A DNA stretch of 64,000 nucleotides, taken from Microbacterium invictum (GTDB lineage Bacteria; Actinomycetota; Actinomycetes; Actinomycetales; Microbacteriaceae). The stretch is taken from contig NZ_JACIFH010000001.1 of NCBI RefSeq assembly GCF_014197265.1, positions 2,418,001 to 2,482,000 of the forward strand, written 5' to 3'. Each line of letters begins with the position of its first letter. Position 1 is the stretch's first letter. A program made the translations under genes and the position numbers. The notes under the pieces were generated by a model, which worked only from the letters and a program-made list of their open reading frames with translations, made no database searches and was not told the DNA's origin. Below, piece by piece: positions 33,174 through 41,969 of this stretch.

Positions 33174-34517
33174 CTAGAGGTTCAGCACCGTGATGGCGAC
33201 CGTGAAGTAGACGATCAACCCGCTCGCATCACAGAACGTGGAGATGAAGGGCGTCGAGAAGACGGCCGGGTCGACACGACAGGCACGAGCGACCAGGGGG
33301 ATCACCCCGCCGACCGTCGCCGCGATCGGGCAGTTCAGCAGCAGGGTGACGCCGATGACGGTACCGATCCCGATGTCATAGATCAGCGTCGCGACCGTGA
33401 ACGCGAGGATGGCCAGCACGAGGCCCAGGAGCAATCCGGTGCGCACCTCCTTCCACGCGACGCGCAGGATGTCGCGCAACCCGACGTCACCGAGCGCAAG
33501 CGCGCGCGTCACGGTGGTGGCCGCCTGCGAACCGGTGTTGCCCCCGATGCCGATGAGCAGGGGAATGAACAGCGCCAGCGCGACCTGTTGTGACAGTGTC
33601 GCCTCGAACAGCTCCAACACGTGCACCGTCAGCACGGCGGACACCGCCAGGACCAGCAGCCACACGATGCGGGTCCTGGCGATGCGGCGCACAGAGGTCA
33701 GCAGATAAGGCCGACGCAGCGGTTCGCTCGCACCGGCTCTCGCCTGGTCTTCAGCGACGGCCTCTTTGTCGATGAGGGCGGCGTCCGCGATCGGGAATGA
33801 CCCGACGAGGCGATCCTCCCTGTCGACGACCGGCAGCAGAAGGTCACCGTGGTCGAGGCTGCGCCGGGCGATCCGCTCGACGTCGTCGTCGGTGCGGGCG
33901 CTGACCGGGTCGGCATCCATGAAGGATGCGACCGGCTCGGGCACATCGTGCCGCAGGAGCTCGATCAGGTCGATGACACCGACGAGGACTCGCCCCTGCG
34001 TGAGCACCGGGATCGCCGCGTAGGCGGCGACGCCGCCGTCTGCGGCCCGGACGCGTCGCAGCACGTCGCCGACGGTGTCATCCACGGACGCGGTCAGCGG
34101 TTCGGGCGACATGTGGCGGCCGACCGACCCCGGCCGATAGCCCAGGAGCGCCATCGCGGCATCCCGCTGGTGCGGGTCGAGGGAGGCGAGCATCCGCTTC
34201 GCGACCTTCGCGGGAAGCTCGTCGAAAAGCCGGGTCTGCTCGTCGGGCTCGAGAGTGGAGATCATCTCAGCGAACTCGGTGTGACCCAGCGTCTCGATCA
34301 GGTCGGCCTGGGCGGCTGGGTCGAGCACATCGAACACGGCGATGGCGGTGTCCTTGTCGAGAAGGCGAAACACGAGCGCCGCCTCTGCCGACGGCAGCGA
34401 GCCGATCGTGGCGACGATCTCCCTCACCGGCATCGGCTGCATCGACTCGGACAGCTCGATCAGGAAACGGTCATGGATGAGAGACCGGATGTGGTCGAGA
34501 TCGGAAACGGCAGGCAT
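33174..34517 (-). CDS. mgtE: Magnesium transporter MgtE
   Basis: This 447-residue protein has the full MgtE layout: N-terminal superhelix (VFDVLDPAAQADLIETLGHTEFAEMISTLEPDEQTRLFDELP), tandem CBS domains (RHMSPEPLTASVDDTV and SFMDADPVSARTDDDV), and five membrane helices with LLIGIGGNTGSQAATTVTRALALGDV, the conserved pore segment. It is a Mg2+ channel gated by cytosolic Mg2+ at the CBS region. AGGGGG precedes the ATG at 34517. An upstream ORF sits in its leader (34604-34675), suggesting translational or attenuation control. Confidence 0.95.
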   Translation of the reverse strand: MPAVSDLDHIRSLIHDRFLIELSESMQPMPVREIVATIGSLPSAEAALVFRLLDKDTAIAVFDVLDPAAQADLIETLGHTEFAEMISTLEPDEQTRLFDELPAKVAKRMLASLDPHQRDAAMALLGYRPGSVGRHMSPEPLTASVDDTVGDVLRRVRAADGGVAAYAAIPVLTQGRVLVGVIDLIELLRHDVPEPVASFMDADPVSARTDDDVERIARRSLDHGDLLLPVVDREDRLVGSFPIADAALIDKEAVAEDQARAGASEPLRRPYLLTSVRRIARTRIVWLLVLAVSAVLTVHVLELFEATLSQQVALALFIPLLIGIGGNTGSQAATTVTRALALGDVGLRDILRVAWKEVRTGLLLGLVLAILAFTVATLIYDIGIGTVIGVTLLLNCPIAATVGGVIPLVARACRVDPAVFSTPFISTFCDASGLIVYFTVAITVLNL

Positions 34518-34603
34518 CGCGCCCCCTCAGGAAAGCGGAACGGGCTCGCGGCGTCGGCCCATCGACCGGACGCGTCGGAGCGTGGATTCGCGCCTCGGTT
34601 CGC

Positions 34604-34675
34604 CTAGGGGGTCAAGCGGCGCATCACCAGGCCCCCGGAGGCGTTGCATGATCGACTCGCGGAATCGCGCATCAT
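34604..34675 (-). CDS. Upstream leader ORF of mgtE
   Basis: This 23-codon ORF starts at tandem ATG codons (34675, 34672) right after a perfect AGGAGG and ends 86 nt before mgtE. The peptide begins MMRDSASRSC and ends GGLVMRRLTP-stop. The strong ribosome binding site and placement suggest a leader peptide whose translation controls downstream structure, as MgtL does for mgtA in enteric bacteria. The Arg-Arg-Leu-Thr-Pro end could stall ribosomes. No homology to known leaders is claimed. Confidence 0.6.
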   Translation of the reverse strand: MMRDSASRSCNASGGLVMRRLTP

Positions 34676-34724
34676 GACCTCCTCTCGCCCGGGCCGTGCC
34701 CACGGGCGCCGCCTCAAACGCACC

Positions 34725-34730
34725 AGGCTA
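34725..34730 (-). promoter_or_regulatory. Candidate -10 of the mgtE leader
   Basis: TAGCCT on the minus strand fits an actinobacterial -10; the sequence 17 bp upstream is a poor -35. Transcription from here would give a leader of about 200 nt containing the small ORF. Confidence 0.35.
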
Positions 34731-34920
34731 GCAGACGCCGTGCGGCGCCGATCGGACGTGGTGAGCCGCCCGCTCGGGCACCGCGTGAACAACCCGGCAA
34801 TCTAGGCTTGCGCTATTGGTGGGGCCCATACGTTGCCGCGACCCCGGCATTCGCGTGATGCTGGAAGGTGCCCGTCACCGACCCGCACAAGCGCCGCGGT
34901 GGCGCTTCCAGGAGGTCTTT

Positions 34921-36369
34921 GTGAGCATCATCGTCGAATCCAACCTCATCGCCGGACGGTTCACCGCCGACGGTGCGGGCGACCCGATCCCGGTGCTGAA
35001 CCCGGCCACGGGCGATGTCATCGGGCACGTTCCCGCAATGGGTCCCGCTGAGGTGGATGCCGCCGTCTCGGCCGCCGTCGAAGGTGCGAGGGTCTGGAAG
35101 AAGACTGGGCAGCTCGCCCGTGGCCGGGTGCTCCTGGATGCCGCGGCACTCATCCGCGCGGAGGGCGACGAACTCGTCGAGGTCATCGTCGCAGAGATGG
35201 GCAAGACCCGCGCCGAGGCGACCGGCGAGGTCGGCAAGACGGCCGAGTTCTTCGAGTACTACGGCGGCGTCGGCCGGCTGCCCTACGGCGAGCTCATCCC
35301 CGACGGCCGTCCCGGCACCTTCGCCCTGCAGCGGCACGAGCCGATCGGGGCCGTGCTGCTGGTGACGCCCTGGAACGACCCGCTGCTGACCCCGGCGCGC
35401 AAGATGGCTCCCGCCCTCATCGCCGGCAACGCCGTCGTCATCAAGCCGGCGACCGAGACTCCCCTCGTCACGCTGCGCCTCGCCGACATCCTGCACCGTG
35501 CAGGTCTTCCCGCGGGCGTGCTCGGCACCGTCACCGGACGCGGCTCGCAGATCGGCGACGTCCTGACCACCGACCCCCGGTTCGCTGCGGTGTCGTTCAC
35601 CGGCTCCACCGAGGTGGGCCTCGCCCTGCAGCGCAAGCTCGGCGGCACCGGCGTGCGCGTGCAGACCGAGATGGGAGGCAAGAACGCCGCCGTGGTCCTC
35701 GCCGACGCCGATCTCGATCTTGCCGTGCCGATCCTGATGGCCGGCGCATTCGGCCAGGCCGGTCAGCGGTGCACGGCGACCAGCCGGCTCATCGTGGAGC
35801 GCCCGATCGCAGAGGAGCTCACCGCCCGTCTGACGGCTGCGGTCCAGGCGCTGCGGGTCGGGCCGGGCGGCGCCGACGGGGTCGACCTCGGCCCGGTGGT
35901 CAGCCTCGCCCAGCAGCGCGACATCGCCGCGCGCGTCGACGCCGGCCTGGCCGGGGGCGCCGAGGTGATCGCCAAGACGGCGGTCGACGTCGGCTTGCTC
36001 ACCGGCGGTGCGTTCGTCGAGCCGATCCTGCTGACCGTCGACGCGCAGAACCCGCTGTGGCGGGAAGAGGTCTTCGGGCCGGTCCTCGGCATCCGCGTCG
36101 TCGACTCCATCGACGAGGCCATCGACGCGGTGAACGATTCTGCCTACGGCCTGTCGAGCGCCGTGTTCACCCGCAGCCTCGAGTCCGCCTTCCGCTTCAT
36201 CGACGATGTCGACACCGGCCAGGTGTCGGTGAACCAGCCCACCAGCGGCTGGGACATCCACCAGCCGTTCGGCGGCTTCAAGGAGTCGGGTTCGGCGTTC
36301 AAGGAGCAGGGCCTCGACGCCCTCCATTTCTACACGCGCGTGAAGACCGTCGCGGTGAGGACGCACTGA
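34921..36369 (+). CDS. NAD(P)-dependent aldehyde dehydrogenase (semialdehyde type)
   Basis: This 482-residue enzyme has the ALDH motifs VTPWNDPLLTPARKMAPALIAGNAVVIKPA, FTGSTEVGL, EMGGKNAAVVL (general base Glu) and GQAGQRCTATSR with catalytic Cys284, and FGGFKESGSAFKEQG near the end. It is closest in style to alpha-ketoglutaric or succinic semialdehyde dehydrogenases, but the substrate is uncertain. The GTG at 34921 has GGAGG upstream; an in-frame ATG at 34816 would include an unusual N terminus. Its TGA overlaps the lhgO ATG, so the two are coupled, and the context with L-2-hydroxyglutarate oxidase suggests a 2-oxoglutarate-related product. Confidence 0.88.
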   Translation: MSIIVESNLIAGRFTADGAGDPIPVLNPATGDVIGHVPAMGPAEVDAAVSAAVEGARVWKKTGQLARGRVLLDAAALIRAEGDELVEVIVAEMGKTRAEATGEVGKTAEFFEYYGGVGRLPYGELIPDGRPGTFALQRHEPIGAVLLVTPWNDPLLTPARKMAPALIAGNAVVIKPATETPLVTLRLADILHRAGLPAGVLGTVTGRGSQIGDVLTTDPRFAAVSFTGSTEVGLALQRKLGGTGVRVQTEMGGKNAAVVLADADLDLAVPILMAGAFGQAGQRCTATSRLIVERPIAEELTARLTAAVQALRVGPGGADGVDLGPVVSLAQQRDIAARVDAGLAGGAEVIAKTAVDVGLLTGGAFVEPILLTVDAQNPLWREEVFGPVLGIRVVDSIDEAIDAVNDSAYGLSSAVFTRSLESAFRFIDDVDTGQVSVNQPTSGWDIHQPFGGFKESGSAFKEQGLDALHFYTRVKTVAVRTH

Positions 36370-37571
36370 TGGGGGAGCAGATCGGCGTCATCGGCGGTGG
36401 GATCGTCGGTATCGCGCTCGCCCGCGAGCTGTCGGCGGCAGGCGCTGAGGTCACGGTTCTCGAGAAGGAGGCCCGGCTCTCGCAGCATCAGACCGGCCAC
36501 AACTCCGGCGTCGTGCACGCCGGGCTGTACTACGCGCCCGGCTCGCTGAAGGCGACGCTGTGCGCGAAGGGCCGCGACCAGATCCGCGACTACTGCATCG
36601 AGAAGGGCCTACCGTACCGCGAGGTCGGCAAGCTCGTCGTCGCCGTGGACGAGAGCGAGCTGCCCGCGCTGGCCGAGATCGAGCGTCGCTCCCTCGAGAA
36701 CGGGGTGCCCGGCCTCACCCGCATCGACGACGTCACGCGGCTGCATGAGATCGAGCCGCACGTCGCGGGTGTCGCGGCCGTCCACTCGCCGCACACCGCG
36801 GTCGTCGACTACGCGAGCATCACCGAGGCGATGGCCCAGGACGTACGGGCCGCGGGCGGGAAGATCCGCCTGCACAGCGAGGTCACCGGCATCCGCCTCG
36901 AGAACGGCCGGGTGCGAGTCATCTCGACCGGCGGCGAGTTCGTCTTCGACCGGGTGATCGCCGCCGCAGGCCTGCAATCCGACGTCATCGCGAAGCTCGT
37001 CGGCGCCGACGCATCGCCGAAGATCCTGCCGTTCCGCGGCGAGTACTGGGAACTGAGGCACGACCGCACCGACTTGGTGAAGGGCATGATCTACCCCGTG
37101 CCCGATCCGCGTTTCCCGTTCCTCGGCGTGCACTTCACCCGCGGCGTGTACGACAACGTGCACGTCGGCCCGAACGCCGTGCCCGCACTTGCCCGCGAGG
37201 GCTACAACTGGCTCACCGTCTCGCCGAAGGACACCTGGGAGTCGCTGCGCTGGCCGGGCGCCTGGCCGCTGGCCAAGCAGCACTGGCGCATGGGCGCCGA
37301 CGAGATCAGCGCGTCGTTGATCAAAGTGCGGTACTTCCAGAAGGCGCGACGATTCGTCCCCGAGCTGACGATGAGCGATCTCGACTACAAGAGCGCCGCC
37401 GGCGTCCGCGCGCAGGCGTGGGGACGGGGCGGCGAGCTGCTGGACGACTTCGCCGTCGATCAGGTGGGCCCGGTCACTGTGCTGCGCAATGCGCCGTCGC
37501 CGGCCGCGACCAGCTCGATCGCGATCGCCCAGTACGTCGTCGAGCACTTCCTCGCCGACACGCGCGCGTAG
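36369..37571 (+). CDS. lhgO: L-2-hydroxyglutarate oxidase
   Basis: This 400-residue FAD enzyme begins with an FAD-binding GVIGGGIVGIALARELSAAG and has HQTGHNSGVVHAGLYYAPGSLKATLC, PFRGEYWEL, MIYPVPDPRFPFLGVHFTRG and FVPELTMSDLDYKSAAGVRAQAWGRGGELLDDF, all characteristic of the LhgO family that oxidises L-2-hydroxyglutarate to 2-oxoglutarate. Bacterial LhgO passes electrons to the membrane quinone pool. Here a flavodoxin gene follows 9 bp downstream, so a flavodoxin acceptor is worth testing. Confidence 0.92.
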   Translation: MGEQIGVIGGGIVGIALARELSAAGAEVTVLEKEARLSQHQTGHNSGVVHAGLYYAPGSLKATLCAKGRDQIRDYCIEKGLPYREVGKLVVAVDESELPALAEIERRSLENGVPGLTRIDDVTRLHEIEPHVAGVAAVHSPHTAVVDYASITEAMAQDVRAAGGKIRLHSEVTGIRLENGRVRVISTGGEFVFDRVIAAAGLQSDVIAKLVGADASPKILPFRGEYWELRHDRTDLVKGMIYPVPDPRFPFLGVHFTRGVYDNVHVGPNAVPALAREGYNWLTVSPKDTWESLRWPGAWPLAKQHWRMGADEISASLIKVRYFQKARRFVPELTMSDLDYKSAAGVRAQAWGRGGELLDDFAVDQVGPVTVLRNAPSPAATSSIAIAQYVVEHFLADTRA

Positions 37572-37580
37572 GCTGCCCGG

Positions 37581-38027
37581 ATGCGGACCATCGCGCTCTA
37601 CGGCACCGAGTCCGGCCGCGCCGAGGCCATCGCGGAGACCATTGCACGCACCTTCCCCGACCGAGACGTCGAGGTCGTCAACATGGCGGATGCGGAGACC
37701 GGCATCTTCCGGCCCGGCATCCTGTATCTGATCGTCTGCGCGACCCATGGGGGCGGTGAGCTGCCCGGGTTCGCCCAATTCCTGCACGATGACCTCGCCG
37801 ACCTCTCTCCGGATCTGACCGGCGTGACGTACGCGGTGTTCGGCCTGGGCGACACCGGATACGTCGGCAAGTACAACCGTGGCTCGCACCAGTTCGACGA
37901 GCTGCTGACCGGTCTCGGTGCGACGCGGGTGGGCCCCTTCGGGGAGCATGACGAGAGCACCCACGAAGACCACGTCGCCCTCGGGACGCAGTGGGTGCAG
38001 GCGGTCTTCGACGCGACTGCGCCATGA
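37581..38027 (+). CDS. Flavodoxin-like protein
   Basis: This 148-residue protein has a flavodoxin fold with FMN phosphate loop YGTESGRAEAIAE at the N terminus, CATHGGGELPGFAQFLHDDL and FGLGDTGYVGKYNRGSHQFDELLTGLGATRV. This is the MioC/CysJ-type short flavodoxin. It carries one or two electrons between redox partners. It lies between lhgO and the MFS gene and overlaps the latter by 4 bp, so the partner is probably encoded in this operon. Confidence 0.88.
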   Translation: MRTIALYGTESGRAEAIAETIARTFPDRDVEVVNMADAETGIFRPGILYLIVCATHGGGELPGFAQFLHDDLADLSPDLTGVTYAVFGLGDTGYVGKYNRGSHQFDELLTGLGATRVGPFGEHDESTHEDHVALGTQWVQAVFDATAP

Positions 38028-39286
38028 CCGCGGGCTCGGTCGATCCCGGCACTCGGCAGATGCTGTGGCGCTTCGCGCCGATGATCTACGGGCCGACGCT
38101 GCTGTTCGGTCTCGGTGAGGGCGCCCTGCTGCCGCTGCTGCCGGTCATCGCGGCCTCGCTCGGCGCAGACATCGCACAGGCCGCGCTCATCGCCTCGGCC
38201 CTCGTCGTCGCCCGGCTGATCGGCAACCTCCCCGCGGGGTGGCTCGTCGCCCGCATCGGCGAGCGGTACACGATGGCCATCGCCGGACTCCTCGCCCTCG
38301 CCGGCGCGTGCGGCGTGCTCGTCGCGCCGAATGTCGGCGTGCTCGCGGTCTCGGTCTTCGGAATCGGCCTGTGCGCGTCGGCGTTCGGGCTCGCGCGGCA
38401 CGCCTTCATGACCACGCGCGTGCCGCTCGCCTACCGTGCGCGCGCCCTGTCGGTGCTGGGCGGCTCGTTCCGCCTCGGCATGTTCACCGGGCCGTTCGTC
38501 GCGGCAGCGGTCCTCGCGATCTGGCACGACGAACGCGCCGTCACGTGGTTCTTCATCGCCTGCCTCGTCGCCCTCGTCGTGCTCGTGCTCGTCGGGCGCG
38601 ACCCCGAGGATGAGCTCGCCGCCGAGGGCCATGCTCTGCACCGTAGCGGCCGAGCCGCCGCGGCAGAGCGCGCAGCCGTGCCGCCGGCGGGCGTGTTCCG
38701 GACGATGTGGCACCACCGCGGCGTGCTCGCCCGTCTCGGCGTGTCGGCCGCAACGCTGTCGGCGATGCGGCAGGCGCGCGTCTACCTGTTGCCGTTGTGG
38801 GGCGTCTCACTCCAACTGGATGCCGGGGTCATCGCTCTGATCGTCGGGCTCACCGGCGCGCTCGAGTTCGCCCTGTTCTACTCCAGCGGCCAGATCATGG
38901 ACCGCTGGGGACGCCTGTGGGCGTGCCTGCCCTCGATGCTGATCATGGGTTCCGCATTCTTCGGGCTCGCCTTCACGCATGACGTGCCGAACGCGACCGG
39001 GTGGTTCATCGCGGGAGCGGTGCTGGTCGGCGTCGGCAACGGCCTGTCGGCGGGCATCTCGATGACCCTCGGCGCCGACGTCGCGCCACGACCCGAGCCG
39101 GCCGCGTTCCTGGGATCGTGGCGCACGCTCACGGATGCCGGTGGTGCGGCCGCACCGCTGCTCATCGCCGGCTTGTCCGCCGCCGTATCGCTGCCGTTCG
39201 CCACCGCGGTCATCGGCGTCGTCGGACTCGTGGGGGCCTTGGGATTCTGGCGGTACGTGCCACGGTACGTCCCGCACGCCGGCTGA
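38024..39286 (+). CDS. MFS transporter
   Basis: This 420-residue protein has about 12 membrane helices and an MFS loop signature (GWLVARIGERYTMAIAG between helices 2 and 3, and MDRWGRLWACLPSML in the second half). The substrate cannot be read; position after lhgO suggests export or uptake of a hydroxy acid or a related compound. The ATG at 38024 overlaps the flavodoxin stop. It ends the four-gene unit. Confidence 0.88.
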   Translation: MTAGSVDPGTRQMLWRFAPMIYGPTLLFGLGEGALLPLLPVIAASLGADIAQAALIASALVVARLIGNLPAGWLVARIGERYTMAIAGLLALAGACGVLVAPNVGVLAVSVFGIGLCASAFGLARHAFMTTRVPLAYRARALSVLGGSFRLGMFTGPFVAAAVLAIWHDERAVTWFFIACLVALVVLVLVGRDPEDELAAEGHALHRSGRAAAAERAAVPPAGVFRTMWHHRGVLARLGVSAATLSAMRQARVYLLPLWGVSLQLDAGVIALIVGLTGALEFALFYSSGQIMDRWGRLWACLPSMLIMGSAFFGLAFTHDVPNATGWFIAGAVLVGVGNGLSAGISMTLGADVAPRPEPAAFLGSWRTLTDAGGAAAPLLIAGLSAAVSLPFATAVIGVVGLVGALGFWRYVPRYVPHAG

Positions 39287-39323
39287 ACCGCCGGCCGGCA
39301 GTCGCGACATACGGACGGATCAT

Positions 39324-39614
39324 TTACAGCGCCGTCGCCACCGTGACCTGCGTGGGTGCGACCGTCAGTCCGGCGAGCCCATCGCGCAGCACCTGGACGG
39401 CAGCGCCCGTGTTGTGGGCGGCGAGCGCCTCGCGCGACGCCCACCGCTCGACGATGACGAACGTGCCGTCGTCGGCGAGGTGGGGATCGTACTGCCGGCA
39501 TCCGTCCTCGGCCCGGATGCCGGCCACAGCGGCCTGCACTGCCGCCACCGCGGCATCCACCCGCTCCCGGTCGGGATGGACGCGCGCGACGACCGTGACC
39601 TCGGCCCCGCTCAC
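39324..39614 (-). CDS. Antibiotic biosynthesis monooxygenase-type small protein
   Basis: This 96-residue protein has an ABM fold: EVTVVARVHPDRERVDAAVAAVQAAVAGIRAEDGCRQYDPHLADDGTFVIVERWASREALAAHNT. Small ABM proteins can oxidise quinols and related aromatics or protect against them. It starts at a GTG overlapping the upstream stop (GTGA) and is last in the nine-gene aromatic operon, which fits a quinol- or hydroquinone-related role. Confidence 0.82.
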   Translation of the reverse strand: MSGAEVTVVARVHPDRERVDAAVAAVQAAVAGIRAEDGCRQYDPHLADDGTFVIVERWASREALAAHNTGAAVQVLRDGLAGLTVAPTQVTVATAL

Positions 39615-40663
39615 GCCTCGTTCCCCCACACCATGGTCGCGAACGTCTCGACGTGCTCGAGCTTCTTGCGCTGCTGCTCGATCGTGAGCGGCGCGGCCAC
39701 ATAGTGGATCGGCTGGAAGCCGCGGTGCGGCAGCAGCCCGATGCGGTCGTAGTCGTGCTGCTCGATCGCCAGGTCGAGGCGTGACATCACGGTGTCGATG
39801 TCTTCGAGCTCGGCATTGAACGCGTCGACGATGCCGAGTCCGAGCTGCTTCTCATCGGGCACCAGCTGCGGCAGGTTCTGCGCGACCGCGGCATCGGTGT
39901 GGAACGGGAAGGTGAACTTGTCGTACTCGGCGGCGAACAGCTTCTCGGCCCGCGCGACGTCGACCGGCTGGTCGAGATGGTCACCCCACCCGATCGTGAG
40001 GGCGATCTTCTGATCTTCGTCGCGGTCGAGGCCGGCCACCACCGCGTTGTCGATCTGCAGTGCGTCCTCGAACGACAGCTCACCCACCTCCGCACCGGCC
40101 AAGTAGGCCGAGTAGTCGGGGTTGTCGAACTGCACGAACTTCACGCCGATCTCGAACAGCAGCTCGACCTCGTCGCGCAGCAGCTCGGCGATCGCGTCGC
40201 CCAGTGCGGCCGCGCCGGGATACGCGCGGACGGTCGTGTCGGAGTATGTGTGCGCGGCGATGTGCGATGCCGACGGCAGCTTCACCTTGATCGGGAAGCC
40301 GGTGTTCTCGAGCAGGAACCGCGCGCCGTCCGTCGCGATCGGCTTCTTCTGCTTGAGAGGCCCTTCGACCGTCCAGATCCCCAGGCCCTCGGGCGTCTTG
40401 GCGTCGGGTATGCGCGCGAAGCCGCCGACCGACTGCAGCACAGCGCTGCGGTAGTCGCCGTCGCGGAAGTTGCCGTCCGAGAGGCACGACAGCGTCAGGT
40501 GCCGCTGGTAGGTCAGGAAATCGAGGATCGCCTCGTCCTCGACGTCGCGCCGCTCTTCGGCCGTGATCTCGCCGGCGCGGAAGCGGTGGCGCGCCTCCTG
40601 GATCCTCTCGGGCCGGACGTTGTCGCCGTGGTTGTCGATGCGATACGAGAACAGATTCGCCAT
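39611..40663 (-). CDS. MetE-like protein with lost zinc ligands
   Basis: This 350-residue protein resembles the C-terminal half of cobalamin-independent methionine synthase (COG0620 type): RHLTLSCLSDGNFRDGD, GWGDHLDQPVD, TFPFHTDAAV and GLGIVDAFNAELEDIDTV. At the usual HxC zinc site (often HVCRGN in this group) it reads WGDHLDQ, and at the later Cys it reads LPHRGF, so the thiolate ligands appear lost. It may therefore not use zinc-activated homocysteine and could act on another nucleophile or be non-catalytic. It overlaps the monooxygenase gene and follows the HbpS-like gene in the same operon. Confidence 0.8.
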   Translation of the reverse strand: MANLFSYRIDNHGDNVRPERIQEARHRFRAGEITAEERRDVEDEAILDFLTYQRHLTLSCLSDGNFRDGDYRSAVLQSVGGFARIPDAKTPEGLGIWTVEGPLKQKKPIATDGARFLLENTGFPIKVKLPSASHIAAHTYSDTTVRAYPGAAALGDAIAELLRDEVELLFEIGVKFVQFDNPDYSAYLAGAEVGELSFEDALQIDNAVVAGLDRDEDQKIALTIGWGDHLDQPVDVARAEKLFAAEYDKFTFPFHTDAAVAQNLPQLVPDEKQLGLGIVDAFNAELEDIDTVMSRLDLAIEQHDYDRIGLLPHRGFQPIHYVAAPLTIEQQRKKLEHVETFATMVWGNEA

Positions 40664-40666
40664 GCT

Positions 40667-41137
40667 TCAGTCCTTTTCGATGGATGCCGCTTCGCGGGCG
40701 CCGGCCCACTCGGCGAAGTCGGTTTCGTACCCGAGCTCGGTGAGGATCAGCTGCGCGATCGCCTCGTCCTCGCCGGGCGTGCCGCCCGAGACGCCGACGC
40801 CGCCGACGAACTCGCCCTCGCGCTTGAGGGTGACGCCGCCGCCTGTCGCGACGATCGGGAACTGGCCCATGTCGCCGACCTTGCCGAAGAACACCGGGTC
40901 GGACTGCGACCAGCCCTTCAGCATGCCCGAGGGGCGCTGCATGACCGCCGAGGTGTACGCCTTCGACAGCGCGATGAGCGGCGTCATCGGGCGCGCCCCG
41001 TCGAAGCGGCGGATGCTCACGACGAAGCCGCCCGAGTCGACGACGGCGATCGACAGGCCCTTGCCCAGCCGCAGCGCCTCGCGTTCGGCGACCTCCATGA
41101 TCTTCTCTGCGTCATCCTGCTGCACGTTCTTCGGCAT
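40667..41137 (-). CDS. GlcG/HbpS-family protein
   Basis: This 156-residue protein has the GlcG/HbpS fold: EREALRLGKGLSIAVVDSGGFVVSIRRFDGARPMTPLIALSKAYTSAVMQRPS and FPIVATGGGVTLKREGEFVGGVGVSGGTPGEDEAIAQ. Family members bind heme or assist corrinoid or glycolate metabolism, but here the partner is an aromatic catabolic operon, and a chaperone or cofactor role is a guess. The gene lies 1 bp after the hydrolase stop. Confidence 0.85.
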   Translation of the reverse strand: MPKNVQQDDAEKIMEVAEREALRLGKGLSIAVVDSGGFVVSIRRFDGARPMTPLIALSKAYTSAVMQRPSGMLKGWSQSDPVFFGKVGDMGQFPIVATGGGVTLKREGEFVGGVGVSGGTPGEDEAIAQLILTELGYETDFAEWAGAREAASIEKD

Positions 41138-41138
41138 G

Positions 41139-41909
41139 TCAGTTCCCTTCCAACTCGTCGACGAGCTTCTTCACAGCGGCGTTGAACAGGTCCGGCCGCT
41201 CCCAGTACATGGAGTGCGGGGCACCGGGCACGATCTCCAGCAGCGAGCCCGAGACGAGCTCGTGCGCCTTGGTCACGGTGGCCGGGCTCAGCACGGCGTC
41301 CTTCTCCCCCGCGAGGAACGCGATGCCGAATGCGGCGGCGGCGATCTGCTCGATCGACGGTCCGTCGCTCGAGAGGTTTCGCAGATCCTGCATGCGGGCC
41401 TTGTTGAAGGTGCCCATCTGCGTGAAGAGGAATGTCTTGGCGGCCTCGTCCTCGCGGAACCGGGTGGTGAGCAGTCGGTCGATGACCGGCAGCTTCTCTG
41501 CCTCTGCCCGGTCTGCGGTGACCAACGGCGTGATCTCGGGGTGATCGATGCCGCCCAGCGAGTGGGCCAGGATGACGCCGCGGATGCGGTCGGCCACCCG
41601 GAGTGCCGCTTTCAGCGCTGCGGCCGCGCCGATGGACTGGCCGAGCAGCACCGCGTCGTGCAGATCGGCATCCTCGATGACGGCGACGATGTCGCCGGGG
41701 AAGCTCCGGCTGTCGTACGTCTCGTCCTTGTCGGAGTTGCCGAAGCCGCGCAGATCGAGCGTGACGACGGTGTGATGCTCGCGCAGCGCGACGACCTGCT
41801 GCCACCAGGCGGCGTGGTGCCCGCCCGAGCCGTGCACGAACAGCACGGGCGATCCGGAGCCGTGCACCTCGTAGTAGATCTTGGTGCCGTCGTTGTCGAC
41901 GATGGGCAT
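41139..41909 (-). CDS. Alpha/beta hydrolase (meta-cleavage hydrolase-like)
   Basis: This 256-residue protein has the oxyanion HGSGGHH motif, nucleophile elbow GQSIG (GxSxG), acid in GEKDAVLS and His in GAPHSMYW, giving a complete Ser-Asp-His triad. Size and context fit C-C bond hydrolases of meta-cleavage pathways that open HOPDA- or HMSA-type products, but the substrate is unproven. AAGGA upstream of the ATG (41909) supports the start. Confidence 0.85.
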   Translation of the reverse strand: MPIVDNDGTKIYYEVHGSGSPVLFVHGSGGHHAAWWQQVVALREHHTVVTLDLRGFGNSDKDETYDSRSFPGDIVAVIEDADLHDAVLLGQSIGAAAALKAALRVADRIRGVILAHSLGGIDHPEITPLVTADRAEAEKLPVIDRLLTTRFREDEAAKTFLFTQMGTFNKARMQDLRNLSSDGPSIEQIAAAAFGIAFLAGEKDAVLSPATVTKAHELVSGSLLEIVPGAPHSMYWERPDLFNAAVKKLVDELEGN

Positions 41910-41969
41910 GGGTCCCTCCTCAGGGCGTGGGTGTCGACGCCGGTCGGGGCCGGCGCGGGAGTGTGTGCC

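Noticed and set aside
34518-34740. M-box magnesium riboswitch
   Set aside because: The conserved M-box core is not recognisable in this leader; the short ORF explains the region better.
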